Positions 1-6,133 of a stretch of DNA of 10,990 bases are shown in pieces; the stretch's first letter is position 1; every line of letters starts with the position of its first letter. The notes under the pieces are model-generated. The model did no database searches. It saw only the letters and a list, made by a program, of their open reading frames with translations, and was not told where the DNA came from. The DNA is from Ruminococcus sp. (GTDB lineage Bacteria > Bacillota > Clostridia > Oscillospirales > Ruminococcaceae): assembly GCA_003446315.1 (NCBI GenBank), contig DMBA01000150.1, forward strand, positions 6,762 to 17,751, written 5' to 3'. Position numbers and translations under genes: made by a program.

Positions 1-704
1 GCGTAATCCGGCTGAATCGCCGGCAGGAGCTTCGTTCCGGCGACCGTTTTGACCGGGATCATTCGGAATCCGCGGAATGCTGCCGCCGATCCGGCTTGCG
101 TAAGCAATTGTGACAGCTCCGGCAGCGCACTGCATACGATCACGGGCTTTCCGCTGAATGCGTCCTTGAGCGTGTTGCCGGTGTCACAGAGCGCGGGCAG
201 CAGCAGATCGTGCGAGCCGATGCGCAGATGCAGACGGTATCGGCGATGCTGCAAGATCTCGCTGCGGCGATTCAGAAATGTGGCTGCTGCCGCTGCCGCT
301 GCCGTTCCCGTCAGAAGCGTAAACAGGGAAATATCTGCATAAAATACCATGTTATGCATACAGAATCCGGATGCGTGCCGAAGCATTGCCAGTGCGTACA
401 GCATCCCGCAGAAAAACATACTCAGCAGCAGAAAAACTGCCGTCATACGGCAAAGCCGCCGGATCGGACGCAAGCCGAATGCCGCCGCACAGATCCCGAA
501 TGCAGGCAGGATCCTTCCCGCAAGCGCGGCAGCAGGCGGCAGTCGGGGCAGCAATATGATGCAGGCTGCACATGCACCAAGCAGCGCCGCAAGCAATCCG
601 CGCTTATTGGAAAGCGGTGTATGCGTCAGCCGCGCCGCCGCATGCAGCAGGGCATAATCTGCCCAGAGATTTGAAAGCAAAAGCACATCCAGATAAATCG
701 TCAC
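1..704 (-). CDS. spoIIGA: Sporulation sigma-E factor processing peptidase SpoIIGA (N-terminal 234 residues; 3' end outside window)
   Basis: Membrane aspartic protease that activates pro-sigma-E in the mother cell during sporulation. Read on the minus strand, the protein begins M-T-I-Y-L-D-V-L-L-L, matching the family's conserved start. Several hydrophobic segments fill about residues 1-145 (membrane domain), followed by a soluble domain with CDTGNTLKDAFSGKPVIV at 172-189. The DTGN aspartate (D173 here) is the known catalytic residue of the family. MIPVKTVAG...LLPAIQPD (214-232) also matches the protease domain. The family is about 300 residues long, so the last 50-70 are off the left edge; sigE would be expected beyond. 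The GTG at 704-702 is preferred because it aligns with the family N-terminus and has GGTGAT (714-709), complementary to the 16S tail, 4 nt upstream. A second in-frame GTG lies at 713-711, and an in-frame TGA just above rules out longer starts. Confidence 0.92.
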   Translation of the reverse strand, partial: MTIYLDVLLLSNLWADYALLHAAARLTHTPLSNKRGLLAALLGACAACIILLPRLPPAAALAGRILPAFGICAAAFGLRPIRRLCRMTAVFLLLSMFFCGMLYALAMLRHASGFCMHNMVFYADISLFTLLTGTAAAAAAATFLNRRSEILQHRRYRLHLRIGSHDLLLPALCDTGNTLKDAFSGKPVIVCSALPELSQLLTQAGSAAAFRGFRMIPVKTVAGTKLLPAIQPDY

Positions 705-721
705 GGCAATCACCGTGTTTC

Positions 722-756
722 AGTATAGCATATCCGTGCGGGATGATCCTGTCGAA
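722..756 (-). promoter_or_regulatory. Probable Spo0A-dependent spoIIG promoter: extended -10 with a 0A box at the -35 position
   Basis: On the minus strand, TGC-TATACT (730-722) is an extended -10. Upstream lies TTCGACA (756-750), whose complement TGTCGAA is the 0A-box core bound by phosphorylated Spo0A. The TCGACA hexamer is 22 bp from the -10. The B. subtilis spoIIG promoter also has an overlong spacer of about 22 bp and a 0A box over its -35, so the layout agrees with the gene call. A start point about 7 nt below the -10 would fall near 715, leaving a very short leader of about 10 nt. No wet evidence; inference from motif and position. Confidence 0.5.
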
Positions 757-832
757 GCAGGGGAGCAGTACCGCGCTTTTTTCACGCCGGATGCTTCTTC
801 CTGCCGGCGCTTAGAATTATTTCTTGTTTCCC

Positions 833-861
833 TTGCAATTTCCGTCATAATCTGCTATAAT
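833..861 (+). promoter_or_regulatory. Sigma-A type promoter of glnN-mutY
   Basis: TTGCAA (833-838), a 17-nt spacer, and TATAAT (856-861) preceded by TGC, which makes an extended -10. Transcription would begin near 868. This is a near-consensus housekeeping promoter pointing at glnN. No GlnR-type TGTNAN7TNACA operator was seen beside it. Confidence 0.75.
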
Positions 862-877
862 ATATAGATGTAAGTCG

Positions 878-894
878 CCGGTAACAGTTGCCGG
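878..894 (+). promoter_or_regulatory. Short inverted repeat / hairpin in the glnN 5' leader
   Basis: CCGGTAAC (878-885), a central A, then GTTGCCGG (887-894). The arms pair throughout with one G-U, forming a 7-bp stem with a 3-nt loop in RNA, or a near-palindrome as DNA. It lies about 10 nt downstream of the predicted transcription start and about 30 nt before the start codon, so it could be an operator or an mRNA structure affecting glnN. No known class is recognised. Confidence 0.4.
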
Positions 895-924
895 TTTGAG
901 ATGAAAGGAGCTGCACGGATTTTT

Positions 925-3045
925 ATGCCTATCCAGAATTATGAAACAAATGCTGCGCCGGATACCTATTTCGGCTGCAATGTGTTCAATGAGCAGGTCA
1001 TGCGGAACCGTTTGCCGAAAAAGGTGTTTGAGGCGGTCATGTGTACCCGCAGAATGGGAACCTCTCTGCCGCGGGAGGCTGCGGATGTTGTCGCCAATGC
1101 CATGAAAGACTGGGCTGTGGAGAAAGGGTGTACCCATTTTACACACTGGTTCCAGCCCATGACAGGTGTGACGGCGGAAAAGCATGATGCGTTCCTGACA
1201 CCGGTTCAGGGCGGCAGCGTGATCCTTGATCTGACCGGCAAGGAACTGATTAAGGGTGAATCGGATGCTTCTTCGTTCCCTTCCGGCGGTCTGCGCGCAA
1301 CCTTCGAAGCACGCGGCTATACGGCATGGGACCCGACTTCTGATGCATTTATCAAAGACCGCACGCTCTGCATCCCGACAGGCTTTGTATCCTATACCGG
1401 CGAAGTGCTGGATAAGAAGACACCCCTGCTGCGCTCGATGGAAGCGGTCAGCAGAGCAAGTGTCCGGATGCTGCGGCTGTTCGGCAATGACAAGGTGCAG
1501 CGTGTCATGACGAATGTCGGGCCGGAACAAGAGTATTTCCTTATTGATAAAGCAAGCTATGATGCCCGCGAAGATCTCATCCTGACCGGCAGAACACTGT
1601 TCGGTGCAATGCCCCCGAAGGGCGAGGAAATGGATGACCACTATTTCGGCAATCTTACGCAGCGTGTCTCCGATTTCATGCGGGAACTCGATGTGGAGCT
1701 CTGGAAGCTCGGTATCTATGCCAAAACAGAACATAATGAAGTTGCACCGGCACAGCATGAGCTGGCTCCGGTCTATACCACCTCGAATATCGCAGCGGAT
1801 CATAACCAGCTTACCATGGAGCTGATGAAAAAGATCGCACTGAAACACGGACTCGTCTGCCTGCTGCATGAAAAGCCGTTTGCAGGCATCAGCGGTTCCG
1901 GTAAACATAATAACTGGTCGCTCTCGACCGATGACGGTCAGAATCTGCTCGATCCGGGCGATACGCCGCAGGATAATATGCAGTTTTTGCTGGTGCTCTG
2001 CGCCTTCCTCAAGGGCGTGCATGAGTATGCACCGCTGATCCGGCTCTCCTCTGCTTCCGCCGGCAATGACTGCCGTCTGGGCGGCAATGAAGCGCCCCCG
2101 ACGGTCATCTCTGTGTTTATCGGCGATGATCTCCAGCGCGTGCTGGATGCCATCGAACAGGGCAAGGCGCTGGATGATAACGGAAAAGAACGCTTTAACC
2201 TCGGCGTGGATGCCATGCCGCAGTTCCGCAAGGATACCACTGACCGGAACCGTACTTCTCCGATGGCGTTTACCGGCAATAAATTTGAATTTCGGATGCT
2301 TGGGTCTGCCGATTCGATCTCTTGCTTCAATTTTGTCATCAATACCATCTTTGCATATGAAATTACATGTTTCTGCGAAGAATTGGAAAAGGCTGACGAC
2401 TTCCAGACTGCCCTGCATGATCTGATCGTGCGTACCATCCGGGAACATAAGGATATCATCTTCAACGGCAACGGCTACGGCGATGCGTGGTTTGCTGAGT
2501 GCAGAAGACGCGGTCTGCCCGATTATCCTTCCACCGTGGAATCGCTCCAGCAGTATGACAGAGATGAATTTGTGAAGATTTTCGAGGAAATGGGCGTGCT
2601 CAACCGCGCTGAAATCGTTTCCCGTAAGGAGATCCTGCTCGACAACTACAGCAAGACCGTCTGCATTGAAGCAAAAACCATGCTGAATATCGCACGCAAG
2701 AAGATCCTGCCGGTCTGCATCTCTTATACAAAAGAACTCTGCGAAACGATCGGTGCAAAACAGCATATGTCTCCGATGCTCGGTCTGAGCACGGCTGTGG
2801 AAGATGCGCTGGTTTCTGAGATCAGCGATCTGACATCCGGTCTTTATGATGCCATCGAGGATCTGCGCGATGCCATCCACGCTGCGTCAAGATGCGAGGG
2901 CGTGACTGCGACCGCCGAAGCCTATCGGCAGCATGTCATTCCGGCAATGAACCGTCTGCGCTGGGCAGCGGATGCACTGGAAGTGCTGATCCCGCAGGAT
3001 CTGTGGCCCTTCCCGGCATATTCCGAGATGCTCTATAATATCTGA
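925..3045 (+). CDS. glnN: Glutamine synthetase type III (GSIII, GlnN)
   Basis: Cytoplasmic ATP-dependent ligase joining ammonia to glutamate; the main ammonia-assimilation enzyme in many gut Firmicutes and Bacteroidetes. The product is about 706 residues, the usual GSIII size and far longer than type I. Family blocks visible include VFNEQVM..RLPK near the N-terminus, FTHWFQPMTGVTAEKHD (about 71-87), GPEQEYFL (about 201), a SGSGKHNNWS block near 323 and GNEAPPTVIS near 386, both in the catalytic core. An ATG at 901 would give 8 more residues but has no ribosome site. The ATG at 925 has AAAGGAG (904-910) 14 nt upstream, which would lie inside the gene if 901 were used. The spacing is long, so the start is moderately certain. 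The stop codon shares its last base with the mutY start, so the two genes are translationally linked. Confidence 0.95.
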   Translation: MPIQNYETNAAPDTYFGCNVFNEQVMRNRLPKKVFEAVMCTRRMGTSLPREAADVVANAMKDWAVEKGCTHFTHWFQPMTGVTAEKHDAFLTPVQGGSVILDLTGKELIKGESDASSFPSGGLRATFEARGYTAWDPTSDAFIKDRTLCIPTGFVSYTGEVLDKKTPLLRSMEAVSRASVRMLRLFGNDKVQRVMTNVGPEQEYFLIDKASYDAREDLILTGRTLFGAMPPKGEEMDDHYFGNLTQRVSDFMRELDVELWKLGIYAKTEHNEVAPAQHELAPVYTTSNIAADHNQLTMELMKKIALKHGLVCLLHEKPFAGISGSGKHNNWSLSTDDGQNLLDPGDTPQDNMQFLLVLCAFLKGVHEYAPLIRLSSASAGNDCRLGGNEAPPTVISVFIGDDLQRVLDAIEQGKALDDNGKERFNLGVDAMPQFRKDTTDRNRTSPMAFTGNKFEFRMLGSADSISCFNFVINTIFAYEITCFCEELEKADDFQTALHDLIVRTIREHKDIIFNGNGYGDAWFAECRRRGLPDYPSTVESLQQYDRDEFVKIFEEMGVLNRAEIVSRKEILLDNYSKTVCIEAKTMLNIARKKILPVCISYTKELCETIGAKQHMSPMLGLSTAVEDALVSEISDLTSGLYDAIEDLRDAIHAASRCEGVTATAEAYRQHVIPAMNRLRWAADALEVLIPQDLWPFPAYSEMLYNI

Positions 3046-4097
3046 TGACCGAATCTGAAAAACTGGACGCGCTCCCTGCATTGCTGGCGGAATGGTTTCC
3101 GCTGCATGCAAGAGCGCTGCCCTGGCGCAGAGACAAAGAACCTTATCATGTCTGGCTCTCTGAGATCATGCTCCAGCAGACCCGCGTGGAAGCCGTGAAA
3201 CCTTATTATCTGCGCTTTCTGGAACGTCTGCCGGATATTCCTGCACTGGCTGCCTGTCCGCAGGATGCGCTGATGAAGCTCTGGGAAGGACTCGGCTATT
3301 ACAGCCGCGCACGCAATCTGCAAAAGGCGGCACAGCAGGTGATGAACGATTTTGACGGGCATTTCCCAACCGCTTACAGCGAGATCCATGCGCTTGCCGG
3401 CATCGGGGATTATACTGCCGGTGCCATTGCATCTATTTGCTTTGATCTGCCGGAGCCTGCTGTTGATGGAAATGTTTTGCGCGTATATACGCGGATTTTG
3501 TGCGATGATCGCTGCACGGATGAGCCGGGTGTCAAAAAGGATATCCGGGAACGGCTGCGGGATGTTTATGCAAAAACGCCCGAAGGCTCCCGCGGCACAC
3601 TCACACAGGCTCTCATGGAGATCGGTGCGACCGTCTGTGTGCCGAACGGTGCGCCGCATTGTGCGTGCTGTCCGCTGCGGGAGATCTGTGATGCCTGCCG
3701 AACCGATACGGCGATGGATTATCCGGTTCGGAAGCAGAAAAAAGCCCGCAGGATCGAGGAATATACCGTTTTTATCCTGCAATGCGGCGATCAGATCGCT
3801 GTGCGGAAACGAAAGAATACCGGTTTGCTTGCGGGACTTTGGGAGCTGCCGCATCTGGACGGAACAATGGATGCACAGGCTGCGCTCGATGCCGCTGCCC
3901 AGTGGCAGACCGGCGCGGAAGAATTGTGCTCCGTGCGCACTTGTAAGCATATTTTTACGCATATTGAATGGCATATGACGGCGGTGCATCTGCTCGTGCG
4001 GCAGATGTCCGGTCACTTCCGATGGGTCACGGCGGAACAGCTTCAATCAGAAACTGCGCTGCCGACTGCTTTTCGCATCTGCCTGCCGAAGGCGTGA
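3045..4097 (+). CDS. mutY: A/G-specific adenine DNA glycosylase MutY
   Basis: Base-excision repair enzyme that removes adenine mispaired with 8-oxoguanine. The 350-residue product has the full family layout. HARALPWRR (21-29) and SEIMLQQTRV (39-48) carry the catalytic Glu40. The helix-hairpin-helix LAGIGDYTAGAI spans 117-128, and VDGNVLRV (140-147) holds the catalytic Asp141. The iron-sulfur cysteines are C198, C206, C209 and C215; the first spacing is 7 residues, against 6 in E. coli MutY. A C-terminal NUDIX-like domain (about 238-345) recognises 8-oxoG, with the HIFTHIEWHM block at 302-311. The start ATG overlaps the glnN stop (TGATG), so translation is probably coupled. There is no functional link to glutamine synthesis; the pairing looks like operon convenience. 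Confidence 0.96.
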   Translation: MTESEKLDALPALLAEWFPLHARALPWRRDKEPYHVWLSEIMLQQTRVEAVKPYYLRFLERLPDIPALAACPQDALMKLWEGLGYYSRARNLQKAAQQVMNDFDGHFPTAYSEIHALAGIGDYTAGAIASICFDLPEPAVDGNVLRVYTRILCDDRCTDEPGVKKDIRERLRDVYAKTPEGSRGTLTQALMEIGATVCVPNGAPHCACCPLREICDACRTDTAMDYPVRKQKKARRIEEYTVFILQCGDQIAVRKRKNTGLLAGLWELPHLDGTMDAQAALDAAAQWQTGAEELCSVRTCKHIFTHIEWHMTAVHLLVRQMSGHFRWVTAEQLQSETALPTAFRICLPKA

Positions 4098-4142
4098 AGT
4101 TGACTCCCGTTTCATCTTGCTTTTAGAAAGGAAGGTTTTATC

Positions 4143-4796
4143 ATGACCTACAAAGAGGAATTTATCAAGTTTATGACGGAGTGCGGCGTGCTGACTTTCG
4201 GCGATTTTACGCTGAAATCCGGCAGAAAAGCCCCCTATTTCGTCAATACCGGCAACTATAAGACCGGTAAACAGCTTTGCAGACTCGGCGAATATTACGC
4301 TGCATGTATGCAGGAACACGGTCTGAAAGCAGATGTGCTGTTTGGCCCGGCATACAAAGGCATCCCGCTGGCTGCCGCTGCTTCCATCGCACTCTGGAAA
4401 GAGCACGGCGTGGAAGTCGGTTATGCTTATGACCGCAAGGAAGTAAAAGATCACGGCGAGGGCGGCATGATCGTCGGCTCAAAGCTCGAAGACGGCACAA
4501 AAGTCGTCCTGATCGAAGATGTGATGACTTCCGGCAAGGCGCTGCGTGAGGTATATCCCAAGCTGAAATCCGTTGCGGATGTGGACATCACCGGTATGAT
4601 TATCACGGTTGACCGGCAGGAAAAAGGCTTGCAGAGCGAGAAATCTGCTGTGCAGGAAGTCAAGGAAGAATTCGGCATTGATGTGTATTCCATCGTGACG
4701 GTCAGCGATATCATTGCTGCGATCGAAAACGGTGTGGTTGAAGGCAAGGCATATCTCCCGCAGATGAAGGCGTACCGCGAACAATACGGCGTTTGA
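4143..4796 (+). CDS. pyrE: Orotate phosphoribosyltransferase PyrE
   Basis: Converts orotate and PRPP to orotidine 5'-monophosphate in de novo pyrimidine synthesis; cytoplasmic. 217 residues, normal family length. The PRPP-binding signature VVLIEDVMTSGKAL spans 121-134. The mobile catalytic loop region GYAYDRKEVKDHGEGG is at 93-108, and LFGPAYKGIPLA at 66-77 is the conserved phosphate/orotate region. The start has an excellent ribosome site, GAAAGGAAGG, ending about 7 nt before the ATG. It follows mutY by 45 nt with no terminator between, so read-through from the glnN promoter is likely. A TTGACT at 4100-4105 lacks a convincing -10. A hairpin terminator follows 9 nt after the stop codon. Confidence 0.96.
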   Translation: MTYKEEFIKFMTECGVLTFGDFTLKSGRKAPYFVNTGNYKTGKQLCRLGEYYAACMQEHGLKADVLFGPAYKGIPLAAAASIALWKEHGVEVGYAYDRKEVKDHGEGGMIVGSKLEDGTKVVLIEDVMTSGKALREVYPKLKSVADVDITGMIITVDRQEKGLQSEKSAVQEVKEEFGIDVYSIVTVSDIIAAIENGVVEGKAYLPQMKAYREQYGV

Positions 4797-4805
4797 GGCA
4801 AAAGA

Positions 4806-4835
4806 AAACCGGAAGATGCATGCACCTTCCGGTTT
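4806..4835. terminator. Hairpin terminator after pyrE, probably bidirectional
   Basis: AAACCGGAAG (4806-4815) pairs perfectly with CTTCCGGTTT (4826-4835) around a 10-nt loop, atgcatgcac. On the plus strand the tail is CTTTCT. On the minus strand the stem is followed by TTCTTTTG, a better U-tract. It sits between converging transcription units, the pyrE operon and the minus-strand operon with its RNA array, and could end both. Confidence 0.8.
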
Positions 4836-4847
4836 CTTTCTGACAGG

Positions 4848-4935
4848 ATACTGCGGCATTGCCCTCCCGATCATTGCCCGTAACATATGAATCGTGTGAT
4901 TTGCGCCGTGGTTTTATATCGGATTGCCGCAGTAT
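4848..4935 (-). ncRNA. Structured RNA element, copy 3 (largest)
   Basis: Outer stem ATACTGCGGCA (4848-4858) with TGCCGCAGTAT (4925-4935): 11 perfect pairs. Inner stem CCGAT (4867-4871) with ATCGG (4918-4922). Between outer and inner stem on one side is TTGCCCTC (4859-4866), read GAGGGCAA on the minus strand, as in the two neighbouring copies. The terminal part is about 46 nt, larger than in the others, and begins with AUAAAAC after the inner stem in minus-strand sense. No protein gene is credible here. The strand is assigned by analogy with copies 1 and 2, where G-U pairs favour minus. Confidence 0.55.
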
Positions 4936-5011
4936 GCTATATAAAAAGAGGAGAGTAGAAAAAGCATTTAGAATCGTGAAAACCGTTTTGGCAGATGATG
5001 ATTGCTCAATC

Positions 5012-5076
5012 GGATCAGGAACAGTTGCCCTCTTGCTACATACGTTTTTTTCGTTTCACAAGACTGTTCTTGACCC
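5012..5076 (-). ncRNA. Structured RNA element, copy 1
   Basis: Outer stem 5012-5025 with 5063-5076: 14 positions including GAACAGT/ACTGTTC, with one mismatch and one G-U. Inner stem CTTGC (5032-5036) with ACAAG (5058-5062), fully paired only on the minus strand (U-G). The bulge TTGCCCT (5025-5031) reads AGGGCAA on the minus strand. After the inner stem the minus strand reads GAAACG, then an A-rich loop, then CGTATG. Its sequence outside the bulge and one inner-stem arm differs from copies 2 and 3, but the fold is the same. Confidence 0.6.
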
Positions 5077-5125
5077 ATTCAGGCATGGAGCATCCGATCT
5101 GCCGGAATCAAACGGCTGTGGGAGA

Positions 5126-5191
5126 TGCCGTACAGCAGTTGCCCTCTCGTACCATACAATCTGATTGTTTTTACAAGACTGCCGTACTGCA
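5126..5191 (-). ncRNA. Structured RNA element, copy 2
   Basis: Outer stem 5126-5139 with 5178-5191: 14 positions, with one mismatch and one position that is G-U only on the minus strand. Inner stem CTCGT (5146-5150) with ACAAG (5173-5177), again complete only as minus-strand RNA. The bulge TTGCCCT (5139-5145) reads AGGGCAA. A small apical hairpin, ACAAT-CTG-ATTGT (5156-5168), lies inside. Copies 1 and 2 lie about 114 nt apart and share both the bulge and the ACAAGACTG arm. Confidence 0.6.
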
Positions 5192-5199
5192 CCGGTGCA
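5188..5199. repeat. Perfect 12-bp palindrome
   Basis: TGCACCGGTGCA is fully self-complementary. It overlaps the outer edge of RNA element copy 2 and lies 32 bp past the stop of the last dockerin-cohesin gene. It has no U-tract, so it is not a simple terminator. It may be a protein-binding site or an alternative pairing for the outer stem of copy 2. Confidence 0.6.
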
Positions 5200-5230
5200 A
5201 TGGAATTGCTGCGATTGCGATTAGGGGGAA

Positions 5231-6058
5231 TCAGGATACAACGACAACGCCGTTGAGGAGTGTATACTGGTAAGAACCTGCATCTTCAGATGATGTGTCT
5301 GCGATGAAGTTTGCGCTGCTTGTGTCGAGGCAAATCTGATAGACATCGCCGGACTGTGCATCTTCCGGAATGGTGTAAGTGTAATTTGCGAGCACATAAC
5401 CGTTCCGGATATCTGCATTGTTTACGCGAATCCATGCAAATGCGCCCTTGTTGACAACTTTGACAGGCGGTAAATTGAAGTCTGCATCTTCAAATGCGTA
5501 ATCCGTGTCAATGTCGGATGTTATATCAACCGGTGTCAGACCGGCCGGCGGAATGACGCGGAAACCAAAGCCGGCCAATGCCCGTGCACCGGCAAGATAT
5601 ACCGGAACTGTGACTGTTTCACCCGGAGCACCTTGTGCGCAGCCGATTTCAACATACAGGGATCTAAGTGCAAAAGGCTTATTCCCGATCGCATCTGCGT
5701 CAGTGCCGTCGTGATAAGAGAGTTCACGGTATTCTGCCCACAGCGGCTGTTCGCCGACAAGGGTCTGGCAGAAATAGGAGAGGATGCTCTGTGCATCCGT
5801 GACATCAATGATGCCGTTCATGTCAATGTCAGCATTCTCTGTTTCGTCGGTCACGGCATCGTCAATGTTCTCGACAATGCTTTCCGCGTAGTAGTTCAGT
5901 GCCATTTGCGCGTCATTTGCTGTGATCTTCAGGTCGCCGTCCATATCGCCCATCAGATTGACTTTTTCCGCAGCGGATGCCGGGAAAGCATGGCACATGC
6001 TGACTGCCGCAATTGCTGCTGTGAGCATTGCTGCAAATCTTTTTCTCTGTGATTTCAT
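5231..6058 (-). CDS. Secreted dockerin + cohesin-like protein, paralog 5 (last in operon)
   Basis: Predicted secreted 275-residue protein with the layout of a small cellulosome-type adaptor. The signal peptide (about 1-29) ends in ASA. A type I dockerin follows with calcium loops DMDGDLKITAND (38-49) and DIDMNGIIDVTD (77-88). A linker, GEQPLWAEYRELSYHDGT, spans about 102-119, then a cohesin-like beta domain runs from 134 to 275, starting YVEIGCAQGAPGETVTVPV and ending YTLLNGVVVVS. Cys97 (dockerin) and Cys140 (cohesin-like) are the two cysteines conserved in all five paralogs. It is the shortest paralog and lacks the large insertions seen in paralogs 1 and 3. AAGAGG precedes the start by about 8 nt. 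The 75-nt gap upstream is AT-rich, with a TAGTAT-GT-ATACTA inverted repeat, but no clear promoter. The cohesin assignment rests on fold-level motifs, not an alignment. Confidence 0.88.
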   Translation of the reverse strand: MKSQRKRFAAMLTAAIAAVSMCHAFPASAAEKVNLMGDMDGDLKITANDAQMALNYYAESIVENIDDAVTDETENADIDMNGIIDVTDAQSILSYFCQTLVGEQPLWAEYRELSYHDGTDADAIGNKPFALRSLYVEIGCAQGAPGETVTVPVYLAGARALAGFGFRVIPPAGLTPVDITSDIDTDYAFEDADFNLPPVKVVNKGAFAWIRVNNADIRNGYVLANYTYTIPEDAQSGDVYQICLDTSSANFIADTSSEDAGSYQYTLLNGVVVVS

Positions 6059-6133
6059 GTGAAAACCTCTTTCAGCTTATGTTTCTCTTTTTTCTTTATA
6101 TTTATAGTATGTATACTAAGAGGGACCGGTTAT

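Noticed and set aside
49..674. Several plus-strand open frames at the left edge
   Set aside because: They are antisense to spoIIGA, have arginine/cysteine-rich low-complexity products and no ribosome sites.
785..809. CGCCGG...CCGGCG hairpin as a terminator
   Set aside because: The 13-nt loop is long, neither strand has a proper U-tract, and it lies between divergent starts where no terminator is needed.
817..2880. 687-codon open frame on the minus strand
   Set aside because: It is exactly antisense to glnN, whose protein matches GSIII throughout. The minus translation has no recognisable domain; its openness follows from codon bias of the real gene.
3033..4046. 337-codon open frame on the minus strand
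   Set aside because: Antisense to mutY, which carries all catalytic and iron-sulfur motifs. No motif in the shadow frame.
4100..4128. Separate promoter for pyrE (TTGACT)
   Set aside because: The hexamer 17 nt downstream (TTAGAA) is a poor -10; read-through from glnN-mutY is simpler.
4848..5191. CRISPR array
   Set aside because: Only three units of unequal size (about 66-88 nt) and spacing, with variable stems and no constant 25-40 nt repeat; no cas genes nearby.
4848..5191. Integron attC sites or cyclic-di-GMP-I riboswitches
   Set aside because: The attC core boxes are absent and outer stems are not constant. AGGGCAA resembles part of the c-di-GMP-I aptamer, but the rest of that aptamer (second helix, tetraloop receptor) is missing and the elements lie 3' of genes.
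4859..5273. Plus-strand open frames of 92-101 codons in the convergent gap
   Set aside because: No ribosome site or domain, and the DNA is better explained by three stem-loop elements with compensating changes.
6059..6133. Internal promoter before the last dockerin-cohesin gene
   Set aside because: TATAAA occurs on the minus strand in an AT-rich gap, but no -35 at suitable spacing was found.
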